DNA of 64,000 nt. Source: Fibrobacteraceae bacterium. Its GTDB lineage: Bacteria; Fibrobacterota; Fibrobacteria; Fibrobacterales; Fibrobacteraceae. Both the position numbers and the translations under genes were made by a program. Within the stretch, counting starts at the first letter, position 1. The number at the start of each line of letters is the position of its first letter. The stretch covers positions 1 through 64,000 of the forward strand of contig JAGBSH010000005.1 in the NCBI GenBank assembly GCA_017631885.1, written 5' to 3'. Below are positions 45,758 to 55,502 of this stretch, piece after piece. The notes beneath the pieces are model-generated. The model was not told the DNA's origin, ran no database searches, and saw nothing but the letters and a program-made list of their open reading frames with translations.

Positions 45758-48700
45758 TTACACTCCATAACTATTATACTGGTTGATGTATTCATTAGAA
45801 ATCAGATTGCTAATGAATTTACGGTCATCAAGACTTGCGGTCAAATCAAGGTCCATGAACTTGTGGCTTACACAACCCAAAATATCCTTACGGAGTTTGT
45901 CTTCGTTTTCCACAATTCCCGGATTCTTTTCAAACAGGTCATCGGCAGAGTCCTTGATTTCGATAAGGCTTTTCTGGATTTCGAATTCTTCTTTAGAAAG
46001 CAAGGGTCTTTCCTTCTTTTCGCCAAATGTGCGCTTTGCGTTTTCTTCTACAATTCGCTTGTGGATGCGGACAAAGCGCTCATCGTTCTTGTAATGAGAC
46101 TTTAGCACACGGTTCCTGCGGTTGATTTCCTTGATTTTGGACATCACGTCTTTCAAGTAAAAAATGCTGTCTTCGGCTTCGGATTTATCTTTAGGAATAT
46201 AACCATGTTCCCTAAAATACTTTCGGAATTCTTCAATAAGGTTGACAAACTTGTCTTCTTTCTTATCGAAGTTGGCATCAAATTCGGCACGAACCTTTTC
46301 GGCTTCTTCCCTAAGGCTATTGATGATAATCTTGAGTTCTTCTGAAATACCCTTACGGAATTCAAAATCAAGACTATCAAGAATGGCGTTAATCATGCCA
46401 GAGACATCTTCGCTGTGGTCTTTGCCTTCCTTGAAGTTTATGGTTGCAATGCGGCGTTCCACTTCACGCAACAAAACGGGAATACCGCCAGGCAACATGT
46501 TCTTATACTTATCCTGCAACTCTTCATTGCCACTAGAACGAATTCTGTTACCCAGACCCTTTGCATTTTCAAGAATTTTACGAAGGCGGTACAGAGGTTC
46601 CTTGTCTTCAATTTCATCAATAACTTCGCGGAATTCCTCATAATTCTCGGTAGGAAAATTCCACAAGAAATCCGTCAATTCATTAATCTGCTGTTTGACT
46701 TCTTCGGGATTTTCAATAATTACCTGACCCGGGTTTGTCAAACGGTCTTGATCGGTATTTTCCGTGGTCTTATTCAGTTCCCGCAGATAACGGTCATTGG
46801 TGGCATCAAAGTTTTCCTTAATGTCAACAAAGTCCACCACATAGCCGTACTTAAAATCCTTATACGGTCGATTAACACGAGTCAGCGCCTGTAGCAAATC
46901 GTGACCATCGAGTTTGCGGCCAAGATACAACTTTTTCAAACGGTTTGCATCAAAACCCGTAAGCAGCATTTTGTTGACAATCAAAAAGTCTGTAACCATG
47001 TTCTTTTTGTAATCATCAATATAATTATCGCGTTCCTTCTTATCGCCTTCATCATGAAGAATTAGGGACGCCTTCAATGGCTTTTCAAAGAAAGAAGCGT
47101 TATAATGCATCAGGTTATCAGCCGCCATTGTCGCAAATTCTTTTTTCTTCTTTTCAATAATACTTGTTGCGAAATTGTAGCGTTCGTTCCACAACTCAAA
47201 AAGCTTACGAGCCTGGTTGTTGGTCTTGCAAACAATCATAGCACCGATTGAATTGTCTTTAAATCCATTGCGAAACGAAGTAAAATCATCGATAATATAA
47301 TCTAACAGGGCGTTCAAATACCTAGGATGCTCAATGATAGTATCCTTATCAATGTCGCTCTTTTTGACTCGAATCTGGTTTGCCGAATTGTTTTCAAGTT
47401 CATCAAGTATCCCTTGCAATTTTTCTTTATAGTGCGTTTCAATCGGTTCACGCATCAACTTGAGCGTATAGCCATCGGCAATCGACTTATCGTAATAGTA
47501 AGTGTGAATGTAATCGCCAAATACGCGCCAAGATTCACGTTCTTCTCGGAGCAACGGAGTTCCAGTAAGAGCTAATTTCACTGCATGCTTGTCTGCACTT
47601 AAAAGGTTTGCGAGGAAAGCGCCTTCAGGGTTGTAGCCACGATGTGCTTCGTCAATAAAGAACACCCGTTGCAAGTTTGTGTTGTAGCCAGCAGAAATAT
47701 CCACGGGAGCCTTATCTTCAGCAAACTTCTGAATGTTCACCACGGTGATTTCCAACCTTCCATCGGCACTCTTTACTAGTTGTGTATTCTTGATATCTGC
47801 CATGAGCTGAACACGATCTTCAACGGTATGCACAACAAGGCCACGAGCCACAAATTCATCGCGAGCCTGCTTCATCAAATCAATTCGGTCAACAATGAAA
47901 TAGAACTTGGCGGGAATGGACTTTTTCGCAAAATAATCAGTAAGACTCTTGACTGAGTAATACGCCAAAGCCGTCTTGCCCGAACCCTGCGTATGCCAAA
48001 TAATTCCACTATTTATGCCCTCATCTAGTTTTTTACGAATTGCAAAAGAGGCAAAAAGTTGCTGGTAACGCATTACATGTTTTTCAAGTGTCTTAATCTT
48101 TTCGCCATTCTCTTTTTCAACAGTCTTTTCCACATAGGCAAAGCCATAACGGAGCAAGAACAAAAAACGTTCCTTGCTCAGCAGCGAGGTCAGAATGCGG
48201 TTCGTGGGAGTATTCACTTTGCAATTCGTGGCATACTCCGGATGACACTTAAGCGAAACACAATTTCTGTGCTTAAGAATCAGTTTTTCTGTATCTTCTG
48301 AAACATTCTGATACGGATACTTTTGGCCGAACTTTTCATCTTCTTCGCGGAATACATTGAAAAATGCTTCTTCCTTACCGATGCAGGCGTAGAACGCCCC
48401 CTGGACAGGAACTCGATTTGCATTGTCGTATTCCTGATTGTTGCTGAAAATCATCAGTTGAGTGATGTTCAGAAAGCGCCTAAAACTTTTGTTAGGTAAA
48501 CGGTTCTGGTTAGTACGGCTCTGCTCGGCAACAATGCCTTCTGCATTATTCGGCTTTTTCACTTCGATAAAAGCCAATGGTAAACCATTCACAAAGCACG
48601 TAATGTCTGGGCGGAAGTTATCGCCTGTTTCTTGATTTTCACAAGGGAGTTCCGTCGTCACAAGCCAGCTATTGTTCTCAGGATTTTCAAAATCAATCAG

Positions 48701-48988
48701 CTTGATTCCTGAATTCGAAGAAAGAACTTGATAAAATTCACGGCCAAGATCGTCACTGCTAAGTTTGCTCAGCACAAACTTCGCAAAAATTTCAAGATCA
48801 TGAAATTTTTGTTCAGGATTCAAACGAACGAGGGCTTTAAAGAATTCATCGGTAAGGACGTTGTTGTGCTTATTGAGCCTACCTACCGGAGTTCCTTCGC
48901 CATATTCAGCAAAATAGGCGTAGCCCAAGCGACACAGATGAAGCGCCGCCGGGACCTGAACTCTAGTACATTCGTTAAATCCAGCCAT
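45758..48988 (-). CDS. hsdR: Type I restriction endonuclease subunit HsdR
   Basis: This 1076-aa motor-nuclease has a PD-(D/E)xK-type nuclease domain at the N-terminus (PDITCFVNGLPLAFIEVKK), Walker A HTQGSGKTALAYY (about 330-342), DEAH in FFIDEAHRGYNPEG (about 440-455), TGTPL and the helicase motif LLTGFDANRLKKLYL. The C-terminal helical part joins HsdM. It is the first gene of the island, and all the hsd genes read the same way. No sign of truncation or frameshift was seen. Confidence 0.95.
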   Translation of the reverse strand: MAGFNECTRVQVPAALHLCRLGYAYFAEYGEGTPVGRLNKHNNVLTDEFFKALVRLNPEQKFHDLEIFAKFVLSKLSSDDLGREFYQVLSSNSGIKLIDFENPENNSWLVTTELPCENQETGDNFRPDITCFVNGLPLAFIEVKKPNNAEGIVAEQSRTNQNRLPNKSFRRFLNITQLMIFSNNQEYDNANRVPVQGAFYACIGKEEAFFNVFREEDEKFGQKYPYQNVSEDTEKLILKHRNCVSLKCHPEYATNCKVNTPTNRILTSLLSKERFLFLLRYGFAYVEKTVEKENGEKIKTLEKHVMRYQQLFASFAIRKKLDEGINSGIIWHTQGSGKTALAYYSVKSLTDYFAKKSIPAKFYFIVDRIDLMKQARDEFVARGLVVHTVEDRVQLMADIKNTQLVKSADGRLEITVVNIQKFAEDKAPVDISAGYNTNLQRVFFIDEAHRGYNPEGAFLANLLSADKHAVKLALTGTPLLREERESWRVFGDYIHTYYYDKSIADGYTLKLMREPIETHYKEKLQGILDELENNSANQIRVKKSDIDKDTIIEHPRYLNALLDYIIDDFTSFRNGFKDNSIGAMIVCKTNNQARKLFELWNERYNFATSIIEKKKKEFATMAADNLMHYNASFFEKPLKASLILHDEGDKKERDNYIDDYKKNMVTDFLIVNKMLLTGFDANRLKKLYLGRKLDGHDLLQALTRVNRPYKDFKYGYVVDFVDIKENFDATNDRYLRELNKTTENTDQDRLTNPGQVIIENPEEVKQQINELTDFLWNFPTENYEEFREVIDEIEDKEPLYRLRKILENAKGLGNRIRSSGNEELQDKYKNMLPGGIPVLLREVERRIATINFKEGKDHSEDVSGMINAILDSLDFEFRKGISEELKIIINSLREEAEKVRAEFDANFDKKEDKFVNLIEEFRKYFREHGYIPKDKSEAEDSIFYLKDVMSKIKEINRRNRVLKSHYKNDERFVRIHKRIVEENAKRTFGEKKERPLLSKEEFEIQKSLIEIKDSADDLFEKNPGIVENEDKLRKDILGCVSHKFMDLDLTASLDDRKFISNLISNEYINQYNSYGV

Positions 48989-49204
48989 ATTTTCTTATCA
49001 ATAAAACAAGGTCGCCCAAGTGAGCAAACCTCATATGAATAATATATTTTAATATGATAGAAAGCAAATTCATTTTCTTTTAAATTCGTTTTTTTGGACC
49101 AACCTTTTCAGCTATTCTGGGATTGTTGAAACAGGTTCTTGGGGGATACCTCATCACCTAAAGACTTGATTTCAGCAGAACGAAGAACGAGAGCAAACGC
49201 CCCC

Positions 49205-49236
49205 AAAAAAGCCGCCCTTTCGAGCGGCTTTTTTTT
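49205..49236 (-). terminator. Bidirectional terminator downstream of purL
   Basis: An 11-bp stem (49205-49215 with 49224-49234) has A's on one side and T's on the other, so it works on the minus strand for purL, whose stop codon is 16 bases away, and possibly on the plus strand. Confidence 0.85.
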
Positions 49237-49251
49237 AGAATAAGCGGCGAC

Positions 49252-52200
49252 TTACCCCACAAAAATTCGGCCATTGCGGAATAGTTGCATCCATGGGCCA
49301 AATTCGTTTGTCCATTCTGCTGGGTGCCAAGAATATTGGCAAGTACGGAACACACGTTCTGGGTGTGGCATCATAATCATTGCACGGCCATCTTCTGAAC
49401 AAAGACCAGTCATGCCATAAACAGAACCATTCGGGTTCAATGGATAACGTTCGGTATAGTTGTGATTTCCATCTACATAGCGTAAAGAAACCAAACCAGA
49501 TTCTAAACATTTTTTTGCCATATCTGCATTTGCAAATTCTACACGGCCTTCACCATGAGCAACTGCTATTGGCAATACAGAACCAGCCATTCCTTTTAAA
49601 AGAACTGCAGGCGTATCTTCTACTTTCAAGCTACAGAAACGTGCTTCAAAGCGTTCAGAAAGGTTCTGCACAAAGCGAGGCCAATGAGAAGCTCCTGGAA
49701 TGAGTTCTTTTAAATTAGAAACCATCTGGCAACCATTGCAAACGCCTAGCGTGAAAGTGTCTTTACGGTGGAAGAAGTTTTCAAATTCTGTTCTTGCTGA
49801 AGCATTAAAGAGAATGCTCTTTGCCCAGCCTTCGCCAGCACCTAAAACGTCACCATAGCTAAAGCCACCGCAAGCGACAAGGCCTTGGAAATCCTTCAAA
49901 GAAACTCGACCAGATAAAATATCTGTCATGTGAACATCAATGGATTCAAAACCGGCTTTATTGAAAGCGGCTGCCATTTCTACTTCACCATTTACACCTT
50001 GTTCACGAAGAATTGCCATTTTCGGACGACTTTCGTAATCGTGCTTTACAGAAATATCAAAGGTTACCTTTGGAGTAATTCCTGGGTCAGATTCTTCAAG
50101 TTTTAATGTGTATTCACTTTCAGCACATTCCGGATTGTCACGAAGTGCTGAAATACGGCGAGTGGTATCACTCCAAATAGCACGCAAATCAGAAAGATTT
50201 TCAGCGTAATTTCCGATACGGAATTCATAAGTATCGTTTAATGTTCCAATATCAGAAACACATTCTTTTAAGCCGACATTTTCAAATGCCGAAAGAACTG
50301 CACTTACATTTTCTGTAGCTACTTGTAAAACAGCACCAAGTTCTTCGTTAAAGAGAATTTCTAATTCAGAGCCAGCGAGTTTTGAAATATCAAGAGTTAC
50401 ACCAACATGACCTGCAAAAGCCATTTCTAAGGCTGTGGTATAAAGACCGCCATCAGATTTATCGTGGTATGCAAGGATTTTTCCTTCTGCATTTAATTTC
50501 TGAATGGTTTCAAAGAAAGAACGCAATTCTTTAGCGCTTTCTACATCTGGAGCTTCGGCACCCATTTTGCAGAATACCTGAGCTGCAATTGAAGCACCAA
50601 GACGATTTTTTCCATGGCCTAAATCAACAAGCAACAAACGAGAATCTTTCTTTTGTAATTGCGGAGTCAAAGTTTTCCGAACATCTGCGCAAGGAGCAAA
50701 AGCACTAATTACAAGAGAAATCGGAGCGGTTACACGGTGTTCGCCTGATTCATCGTTCCAAACGGTACTCATGCTCATAGAATCTTTACCAACAGGAATG
50801 GTAATTCCAAGTTCTGGGCAAAGTTCCATACCAATGGCTTCAACGGCTTTATACAAATCTACGCCATCGCCTTCGTAATTTGGTGTTGCCATCCAGTTTG
50901 CTGAAAGGTTCACACGCCCCATTTCTGGAACATAAGCAGCAGCCAAGTTCGTTAAAGATTCGGCTACTGCCATTCTTGCACTTGCTGCCGGGGAAAGAAC
51001 GGCTATCGGAGCGCGTTCCCCCATACTCATGGCTTCACCTTCAAAAGTATCAAGCGTTGCAGAAGTTACAGCGCAATCAGCTACAGGAACTTGCCATGGG
51101 CCAACCATTTGGTCTCTACAAATCATACCGGTAACCGAACGGTCACCAATAGAAATCAAGAATGTCTTGTCGGCAACAGATGGGTTTGCAAGAACTCGCT
51201 TTGCTACCATTGAAATGTCTGTTCCTTCTGGGAAAATTTCATTTTCAACTGGACGAGTACGGCTTACTTCGTTACGAATCATGCGAGGAGGTTTTCCAAG
51301 CAAGACATCTAACGGCATATCAATTGGCTTGTTTCCAAAATGAGAATCGGTAAGCGTTAAATGTTTTTCTGGAATAGCTTCGCCAACAACTGCATAAGGG
51401 CAACGTTCACGTTTACAAAGAGCGTCAAAAACATCGAGTTTGTCTTTTGCGACTGCTATCACGTAACGTTCTTGAGATTCGTTACTCCAAATTTCAAGAG
51501 GGCTCATGCCTGGTTCATCACAAGGAACTTTGCGGAGTTCAAAATTACCGCCAAGGCCACCATCGTGAACAAGTTCTGGCAATGCGTTTGAAAGGCCACC
51601 AGCACCGACGTCATGAATAAATGAAATTGGGTTTTCGTCATCCATAGCCCAGCAGCGGTCAATCACTTCTTGGCAACGACGTTCCATTTCTGCATTATCA
51701 CGCTGAACACTTGCAAAATCAAGGTCTTCGTTTCCAGAACCACTTGCTACAGAACTTGCAGCCCCACCACCAAGACCAATAAGCATAGCAGGGCCACCAA
51801 GAACAACTAAGTGATCTCCTGGCTCAATATGACCTTTTGCAATATGGTCTTCTTTAATGTTTCCAAGGCCACCTGCAAGCATAATCGGTTTGTGGTAACC
51901 ACGAATTTCTTTGCCACCTTCTTTAGCAACTTCCATTTCAAATGTGCGGAAATAACCTAAAATGTTTGGGCGTCCAAATTCGTTATTGAAAGCAGCACCA
52001 CCAAGCGGACCTTCGATCATAATATCTAAAGGACTAGCAATTCGAGATGGTTTTCCAAAATCTTTTTCCCAAGGTTGAACGGCTCCCGGCAATTTTAAAT
52101 TCGAAACACTAAAGCCAGTTAAGCCAGCCTTTGGTTTAGAACCACGGCCAGTAGCACCTTCATCGCGGATTTCACCACCTGAACCAGTCGCAGCACCTGG

Positions 52201-53115
52201 GAATGGAGAAATAGCTGTTGGGTGGTTATGAGTTTCCACTTTCATTAAAATGTGAACCGGTTCTTCGTGGAAATCATAAGTATTGGTGCGAGGATCTGCA
52301 TAAAAACGTTTAGCGTTTGCTCCACGCATTACCGCAGCATTATCTTTATAAGCAGAGAAAATGTCTGTAGAATGCATTTCATAAGTATTCTTAATCATCT
52401 GGAACAAAGATTTATCCATTTTCTTGCCATCAATGGTCCATTCAGCACCAAAAACTTTATGGCGGCAATGTTCTGAATTGGCTTGAGCAAACATGTAAAG
52501 TTCTACATCGCTTGGGTTACGATTCAAAGCAGTAAAACTCTTAACTAAATAATCAATTTCATCTGGAGCAAGAGCAAGTCCAAGTTCTTTATCAGCTTTT
52601 ACAAGCGCTTCACGACCTTCTGTTAGAACAGGAATTTCATTTAATTTACGCGGTTCTTCTTTACTAAATAAAACAGATAAATCTTCTAACGATTCAAAAA
52701 CACCTTGTGTCATGCGGTCATGGATTTTAGAAGCAACTGCTGTTTTAAATTCTTGTGTTACTTCTTGTTCAAAATGAACATGATAAACAATAACACGTTC
52801 AATACGGCGCACTTTAGAAAGTCCACAAATATGAGCGATATCTGTTGCTTTTGAACTCCATGGGCTAATGGTTCCTGGGCGAGGCGAAACAATAAACATT
52901 GTACCAGAGACTTCTTTTGCTTCACGCTTTGGACCATATTCCAAGAGACGTTTCAAAACTTTTTCTTCGCTTTCTGTAAAACTTTCTGATTCGTCTACAA
53001 TATGATAAAAATCGGCAGAAACTGAAGATACAGGAAGCTTTAACTCTTTTAAATCAGCAAGCATTTTTTGCAACCGAGATTCAGAAAGAGCTGGAGAACC
53101 AGATAAAATAATCAT
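49252..53115 (-). CDS. purL: Phosphoribosylformylglycinamidine synthase, large single-chain form
   Basis: This 1287-aa enzyme makes FGAM from FGAR, glutamine and ATP in purine synthesis. It is the long form with the N-terminal PurS-like region, the synthetase domains ([50 protein letters not shown]-type block) and a C-terminal class I glutaminase with the catalytic Cys in [12 protein letters not shown] and HGEGR, PHPER for the rest of the triad. ATG 53115 is preferred to TTG 53121. The PPTase gene is 102 bases upstream on the same strand, so cotranscription is possible. Confidence 0.97.
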   Translation of the reverse strand: MIILSGSPALSESRLQKMLADLKELKLPVSSVSADFYHIVDESESFTESEEKVLKRLLEYGPKREAKEVSGTMFIVSPRPGTISPWSSKATDIAHICGLSKVRRIERVIVYHVHFEQEVTQEFKTAVASKIHDRMTQGVFESLEDLSVLFSKEEPRKLNEIPVLTEGREALVKADKELGLALAPDEIDYLVKSFTALNRNPSDVELYMFAQANSEHCRHKVFGAEWTIDGKKMDKSLFQMIKNTYEMHSTDIFSAYKDNAAVMRGANAKRFYADPRTNTYDFHEEPVHILMKVETHNHPTAISPFPGAATGSGGEIRDEGATGRGSKPKAGLTGFSVSNLKLPGAVQPWEKDFGKPSRIASPLDIMIEGPLGGAAFNNEFGRPNILGYFRTFEMEVAKEGGKEIRGYHKPIMLAGGLGNIKEDHIAKGHIEPGDHLVVLGGPAMLIGLGGGAASSVASGSGNEDLDFASVQRDNAEMERRCQEVIDRCWAMDDENPISFIHDVGAGGLSNALPELVHDGGLGGNFELRKVPCDEPGMSPLEIWSNESQERYVIAVAKDKLDVFDALCKRERCPYAVVGEAIPEKHLTLTDSHFGNKPIDMPLDVLLGKPPRMIRNEVSRTRPVENEIFPEGTDISMVAKRVLANPSVADKTFLISIGDRSVTGMICRDQMVGPWQVPVADCAVTSATLDTFEGEAMSMGERAPIAVLSPAASARMAVAESLTNLAAAYVPEMGRVNLSANWMATPNYEGDGVDLYKAVEAIGMELCPELGITIPVGKDSMSMSTVWNDESGEHRVTAPISLVISAFAPCADVRKTLTPQLQKKDSRLLLVDLGHGKNRLGASIAAQVFCKMGAEAPDVESAKELRSFFETIQKLNAEGKILAYHDKSDGGLYTTALEMAFAGHVGVTLDISKLAGSELEILFNEELGAVLQVATENVSAVLSAFENVGLKECVSDIGTLNDTYEFRIGNYAENLSDLRAIWSDTTRRISALRDNPECAESEYTLKLEESDPGITPKVTFDISVKHDYESRPKMAILREQGVNGEVEMAAAFNKAGFESIDVHMTDILSGRVSLKDFQGLVACGGFSYGDVLGAGEGWAKSILFNASARTEFENFFHRKDTFTLGVCNGCQMVSNLKELIPGASHWPRFVQNLSERFEARFCSLKVEDTPAVLLKGMAGSVLPIAVAHGEGRVEFANADMAKKCLESGLVSLRYVDGNHNYTERYPLNPNGSVYGMTGLCSEDGRAMIMMPHPERVFRTCQYSWHPAEWTNEFGPWMQLFRNGRIFVG

Positions 53116-53217
53116 AAACAAGACCTATCTAAAGGAATGAATTTTCAAGCGAAAATTTAGAAAATTTCACGAATTTTAAAATATTTTTAACCAATCAAAT
53201 CGCATAAATTTTAAGCT

Positions 53218-53778
53218 TTATTTAACAGCGATTGCTAAAGCAAATGATTCGTTATCTACTTTACCTGAAAAATCAAAAAAAGTGACTTCATGGTAAGTGT
53301 TTTTTAGCATATTTTGTTTTAAAGAACCTTCAAAAAAAGAGCCCCCAATACATTTGAAATACGCTTCTTTGCGGCACCAAAGTCTAAAAAATTCCTGAAT
53401 AGCTTTTTCTGGATTTTTTTGTTCTAATTCTTTTAAATAAATGGATTCTTCTTTACTATAAAAACGTTCTGCAAGTCGTAAAGATTTAGGTTTTAAAAAT
53501 TCAATATCGATTCCAACTTTTGCACTTTCAGAATAAGCTAAAACGCAACAATTTTTTGAATGACTCCAATTGGCATCAAAGGGAGAATTAGAAAATACAG
53601 GACGTTCATTTTCTTTTGTTTGAAGAATTTCTCCCACATCAAAACCTGCTTTTTCTGAAAGAATTGAATGTATTGTATGGCGATGATTTTCTTTTGGAAA
53701 CAAAAACAAGAATACACGGCCACAAGGCGTATCCAAAAAATCAGGGAGTTGCGGAAACATTTTTAACGCTTTTAACAT
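53218..53778 (-). CDS. 4'-phosphopantetheinyl transferase (Sfp type)
   Basis: This protein of about 186 aa transfers phosphopantetheine from CoA to acyl or peptidyl carrier proteins. Motifs are NWSHSKN, VGIDIEFLKPKS (metal-binding Asp-Glu) and FFRLWCRKEAYFKCIGG (WxxKEA type, with W-C-R-K-E-A), in the order of the Sfp/AcpT family. It is shorter than Bacillus Sfp. ATG 53778 is my choice; the GTG at 53820 falls inside the ilvC terminator, so it is not a believable start. Which carrier protein it serves cannot be told from here. Confidence 0.78.
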   Translation of the reverse strand: MLKALKMFPQLPDFLDTPCGRVFLFLFPKENHRHTIHSILSEKAGFDVGEILQTKENERPVFSNSPFDANWSHSKNCCVLAYSESAKVGIDIEFLKPKSLRLAERFYSKEESIYLKELEQKNPEKAIQEFFRLWCRKEAYFKCIGGSFFEGSLKQNMLKNTYHEVTFFDFSGKVDNESFALAIAVK

Positions 53779-53791
53779 TTCGGCTTTAAAA

Positions 53792-53828
53792 ATAAAAAAA
53801 TCGGTCGCTTTACAAGCCACCGATTTTT
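53792..53828 (-). terminator. Terminator of ilvC
   Basis: On the minus strand AAAAATCGGT pairs with ACCGATTTTT, with an inner GCTT-GTA-AAGC stem, followed by a T run. It lies 22 bases after the ilvC stop codon. Confidence 0.85.
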
Positions 53829-53850
53829 CAAAGTAATTCCTAAAAAAGAA

Positions 53851-55329
53851 TTAAACAATCTTAGCCATGCCAGTCATACGAGCACGGAGCCAAGCGCCAA
53901 TTTCTTCAACAGGATGATTACGGATAGAAGCGTTTACAGCAATAAGTTCTGCGTTATCCACTTCGTTTGTTTTACCTTCACCGTAAACAAATCCGATATC
54001 TTCTTTGTTCACTTCTGTAGCCATGAAATCTTTCAAGAGAGGCACACAAGCGTTAGCAAAGAGATAGCAACCATATTCAGCAGTATCGCTGATAACACGG
54101 TTCATTTCATAGAGCTTTTTACGAGCAATGAGGTTAGCAATAAGCGGAGTTTCGTGCAAGGATTCATAGTAAGCACTCATTGGCTTGATACCAACAGAAA
54201 CCATGGTTTCAAAAGCAAGTTCAACACCAGCTTTAATCATAGCTACCATCAAAACGCCACGGTCAAAGTATTCTTGTCCAGAAATAACTTTGTCTGTTGC
54301 AGCGGTTTGTTCAAATTCTGTTTTACCAGTTTCTTCACGCCAAGTGAGAAGGTCTTTATCGCCATTTTCCCAGTCTTCCATCATGGTAGAAGAGAACTTG
54401 CCAGAAATGATGTCATCTTGGTGTTTGCGATAAAGTGGGCGCATAATGTCTTTCATTTTTGCAGCAAGTTCGTTTGCACGAATCTTAGCTGGGTTAGAAA
54501 GTCTGTCCATCATGTTAGTGATGCCGCCATGTTTCAAAGCTTCAGAAATGGTTTCCCAACCATATTGGATAAGCTTGACTGCATAGCCTGGTTCTACACC
54601 AAATTCCTTAACCATTTTGTCATAGCAAAGGATTGTGCCTGTCTGGAGCATACCACAAAGGATTGTTTGTTCGCCCATAAGGTCAGATTTAACTTCTGCA
54701 ATAAAAGCACTTTCCAAAACACCTGGACGGTCTGCGTGTAAACCAGCTGCATAAGCCTTAGCGTAATCCCAGCCTTTGCCTTCTGGGTCTCTTTCTGGGT
54801 GAACAGCAATAAGGCATGGCATACCAAAGCCACGAACGTATTCTGAACGAACTTCAGAACCTGGCCCCTTTGGAGCAACCATGATTACAGTAATGTCTTC
54901 ACGGATTTCTTGGCCTTCTTCAACAATGTTGAAACCATGGCTATAAGAAAGAGCAGCGCCTTTTTTCATCAAAGGCATAATTTGAGGAATTACGTTATGG
55001 TGTTGTTTGTCTGGAGTTAAGTTACAAACGAGGTCTGCATCTGGAATCATTTCTTCGTATGTGCCAACCTTAAAGCCATTTTCTGTTGCGTTTTTCCAAG
55101 ATGCACGTTTTTCTTGGATTGCTTCTGGGCGAAGTGTGTAAGATACATCTAAGCCACTGTCACGCAAATTCAAGCCCTGATGAAGACCTTGAGCACCGCA
55201 ACCAACAAAAACAATTTTTTTGCCTTTAAGAGCTTCTACACCACGAGAAAATTCAGAAGCGTCCATAAAACGGCAATGTCCAAGTTCTTCAAGTTGAAGA
55301 CGTAAAGGAAGACTATTGAAATAATTCAT
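53851..55329 (-). CDS. ilvC: Ketol-acid reductoisomerase, class II (long form)
   Basis: This 492-aa enzyme of branched-chain amino acid synthesis converts acetolactate to dihydroxyisovalerate with NADPH. It is the long class II form (about 490 aa) with a duplicated C-terminal domain. The Rossmann motif is [37 protein letters not shown] (Mg site Glu) and [15 protein letters not shown] mark the catalytic core. The lack of other ilv or leu genes alongside is notable. A perfect palindrome lies about 150-170 bases upstream. Confidence 0.97.
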   Translation of the reverse strand: MNYFNSLPLRLQLEELGHCRFMDASEFSRGVEALKGKKIVFVGCGAQGLHQGLNLRDSGLDVSYTLRPEAIQEKRASWKNATENGFKVGTYEEMIPDADLVCNLTPDKQHHNVIPQIMPLMKKGAALSYSHGFNIVEEGQEIREDITVIMVAPKGPGSEVRSEYVRGFGMPCLIAVHPERDPEGKGWDYAKAYAAGLHADRPGVLESAFIAEVKSDLMGEQTILCGMLQTGTILCYDKMVKEFGVEPGYAVKLIQYGWETISEALKHGGITNMMDRLSNPAKIRANELAAKMKDIMRPLYRKHQDDIISGKFSSTMMEDWENGDKDLLTWREETGKTEFEQTAATDKVISGQEYFDRGVLMVAMIKAGVELAFETMVSVGIKPMSAYYESLHETPLIANLIARKKLYEMNRVISDTAEYGCYLFANACVPLLKDFMATEVNKEDIGFVYGEGKTNEVDNAELIAVNASIRNHPVEEIGAWLRARMTGMAKIV

Positions 55330-55476
55330 AAAAATGAACCTCTATTGAATAAAAATGTTCCGAGCGGAAAAATAGTAAATTTTCAGCTATTTTAAAAATG
55401 TTTGAGCCAAAGATTCGACTTTTGATTCATAGATTAAAAGAAATGCCTTTGACTGCTAGAAAAAAGGTTTGTCGAC

Positions 55477-55502
55477 GATTTTCAAAACTGGTTTTGAAAA
55501 TC
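55477..55502. repeat. Perfect 12-bp palindrome at the 3' end of the SUMF1-fold gene
   Basis: GATTTTCAAAAC (55477-55488) and GTTTTGAAAATC (55491-55502) are perfect inverted arms around TG, touching the stop codon of the gene at 55501-57738. It could be a terminator, but no T run follows on the minus strand. It could also be an operator for ilvC. Confidence 0.5.

Noticed and set aside
53779-53820. GTG at 53820 as the start of the phosphopantetheinyl transferase
   Set aside because: It lies inside the ilvC terminator hairpin and adds residues that do not fit the family.
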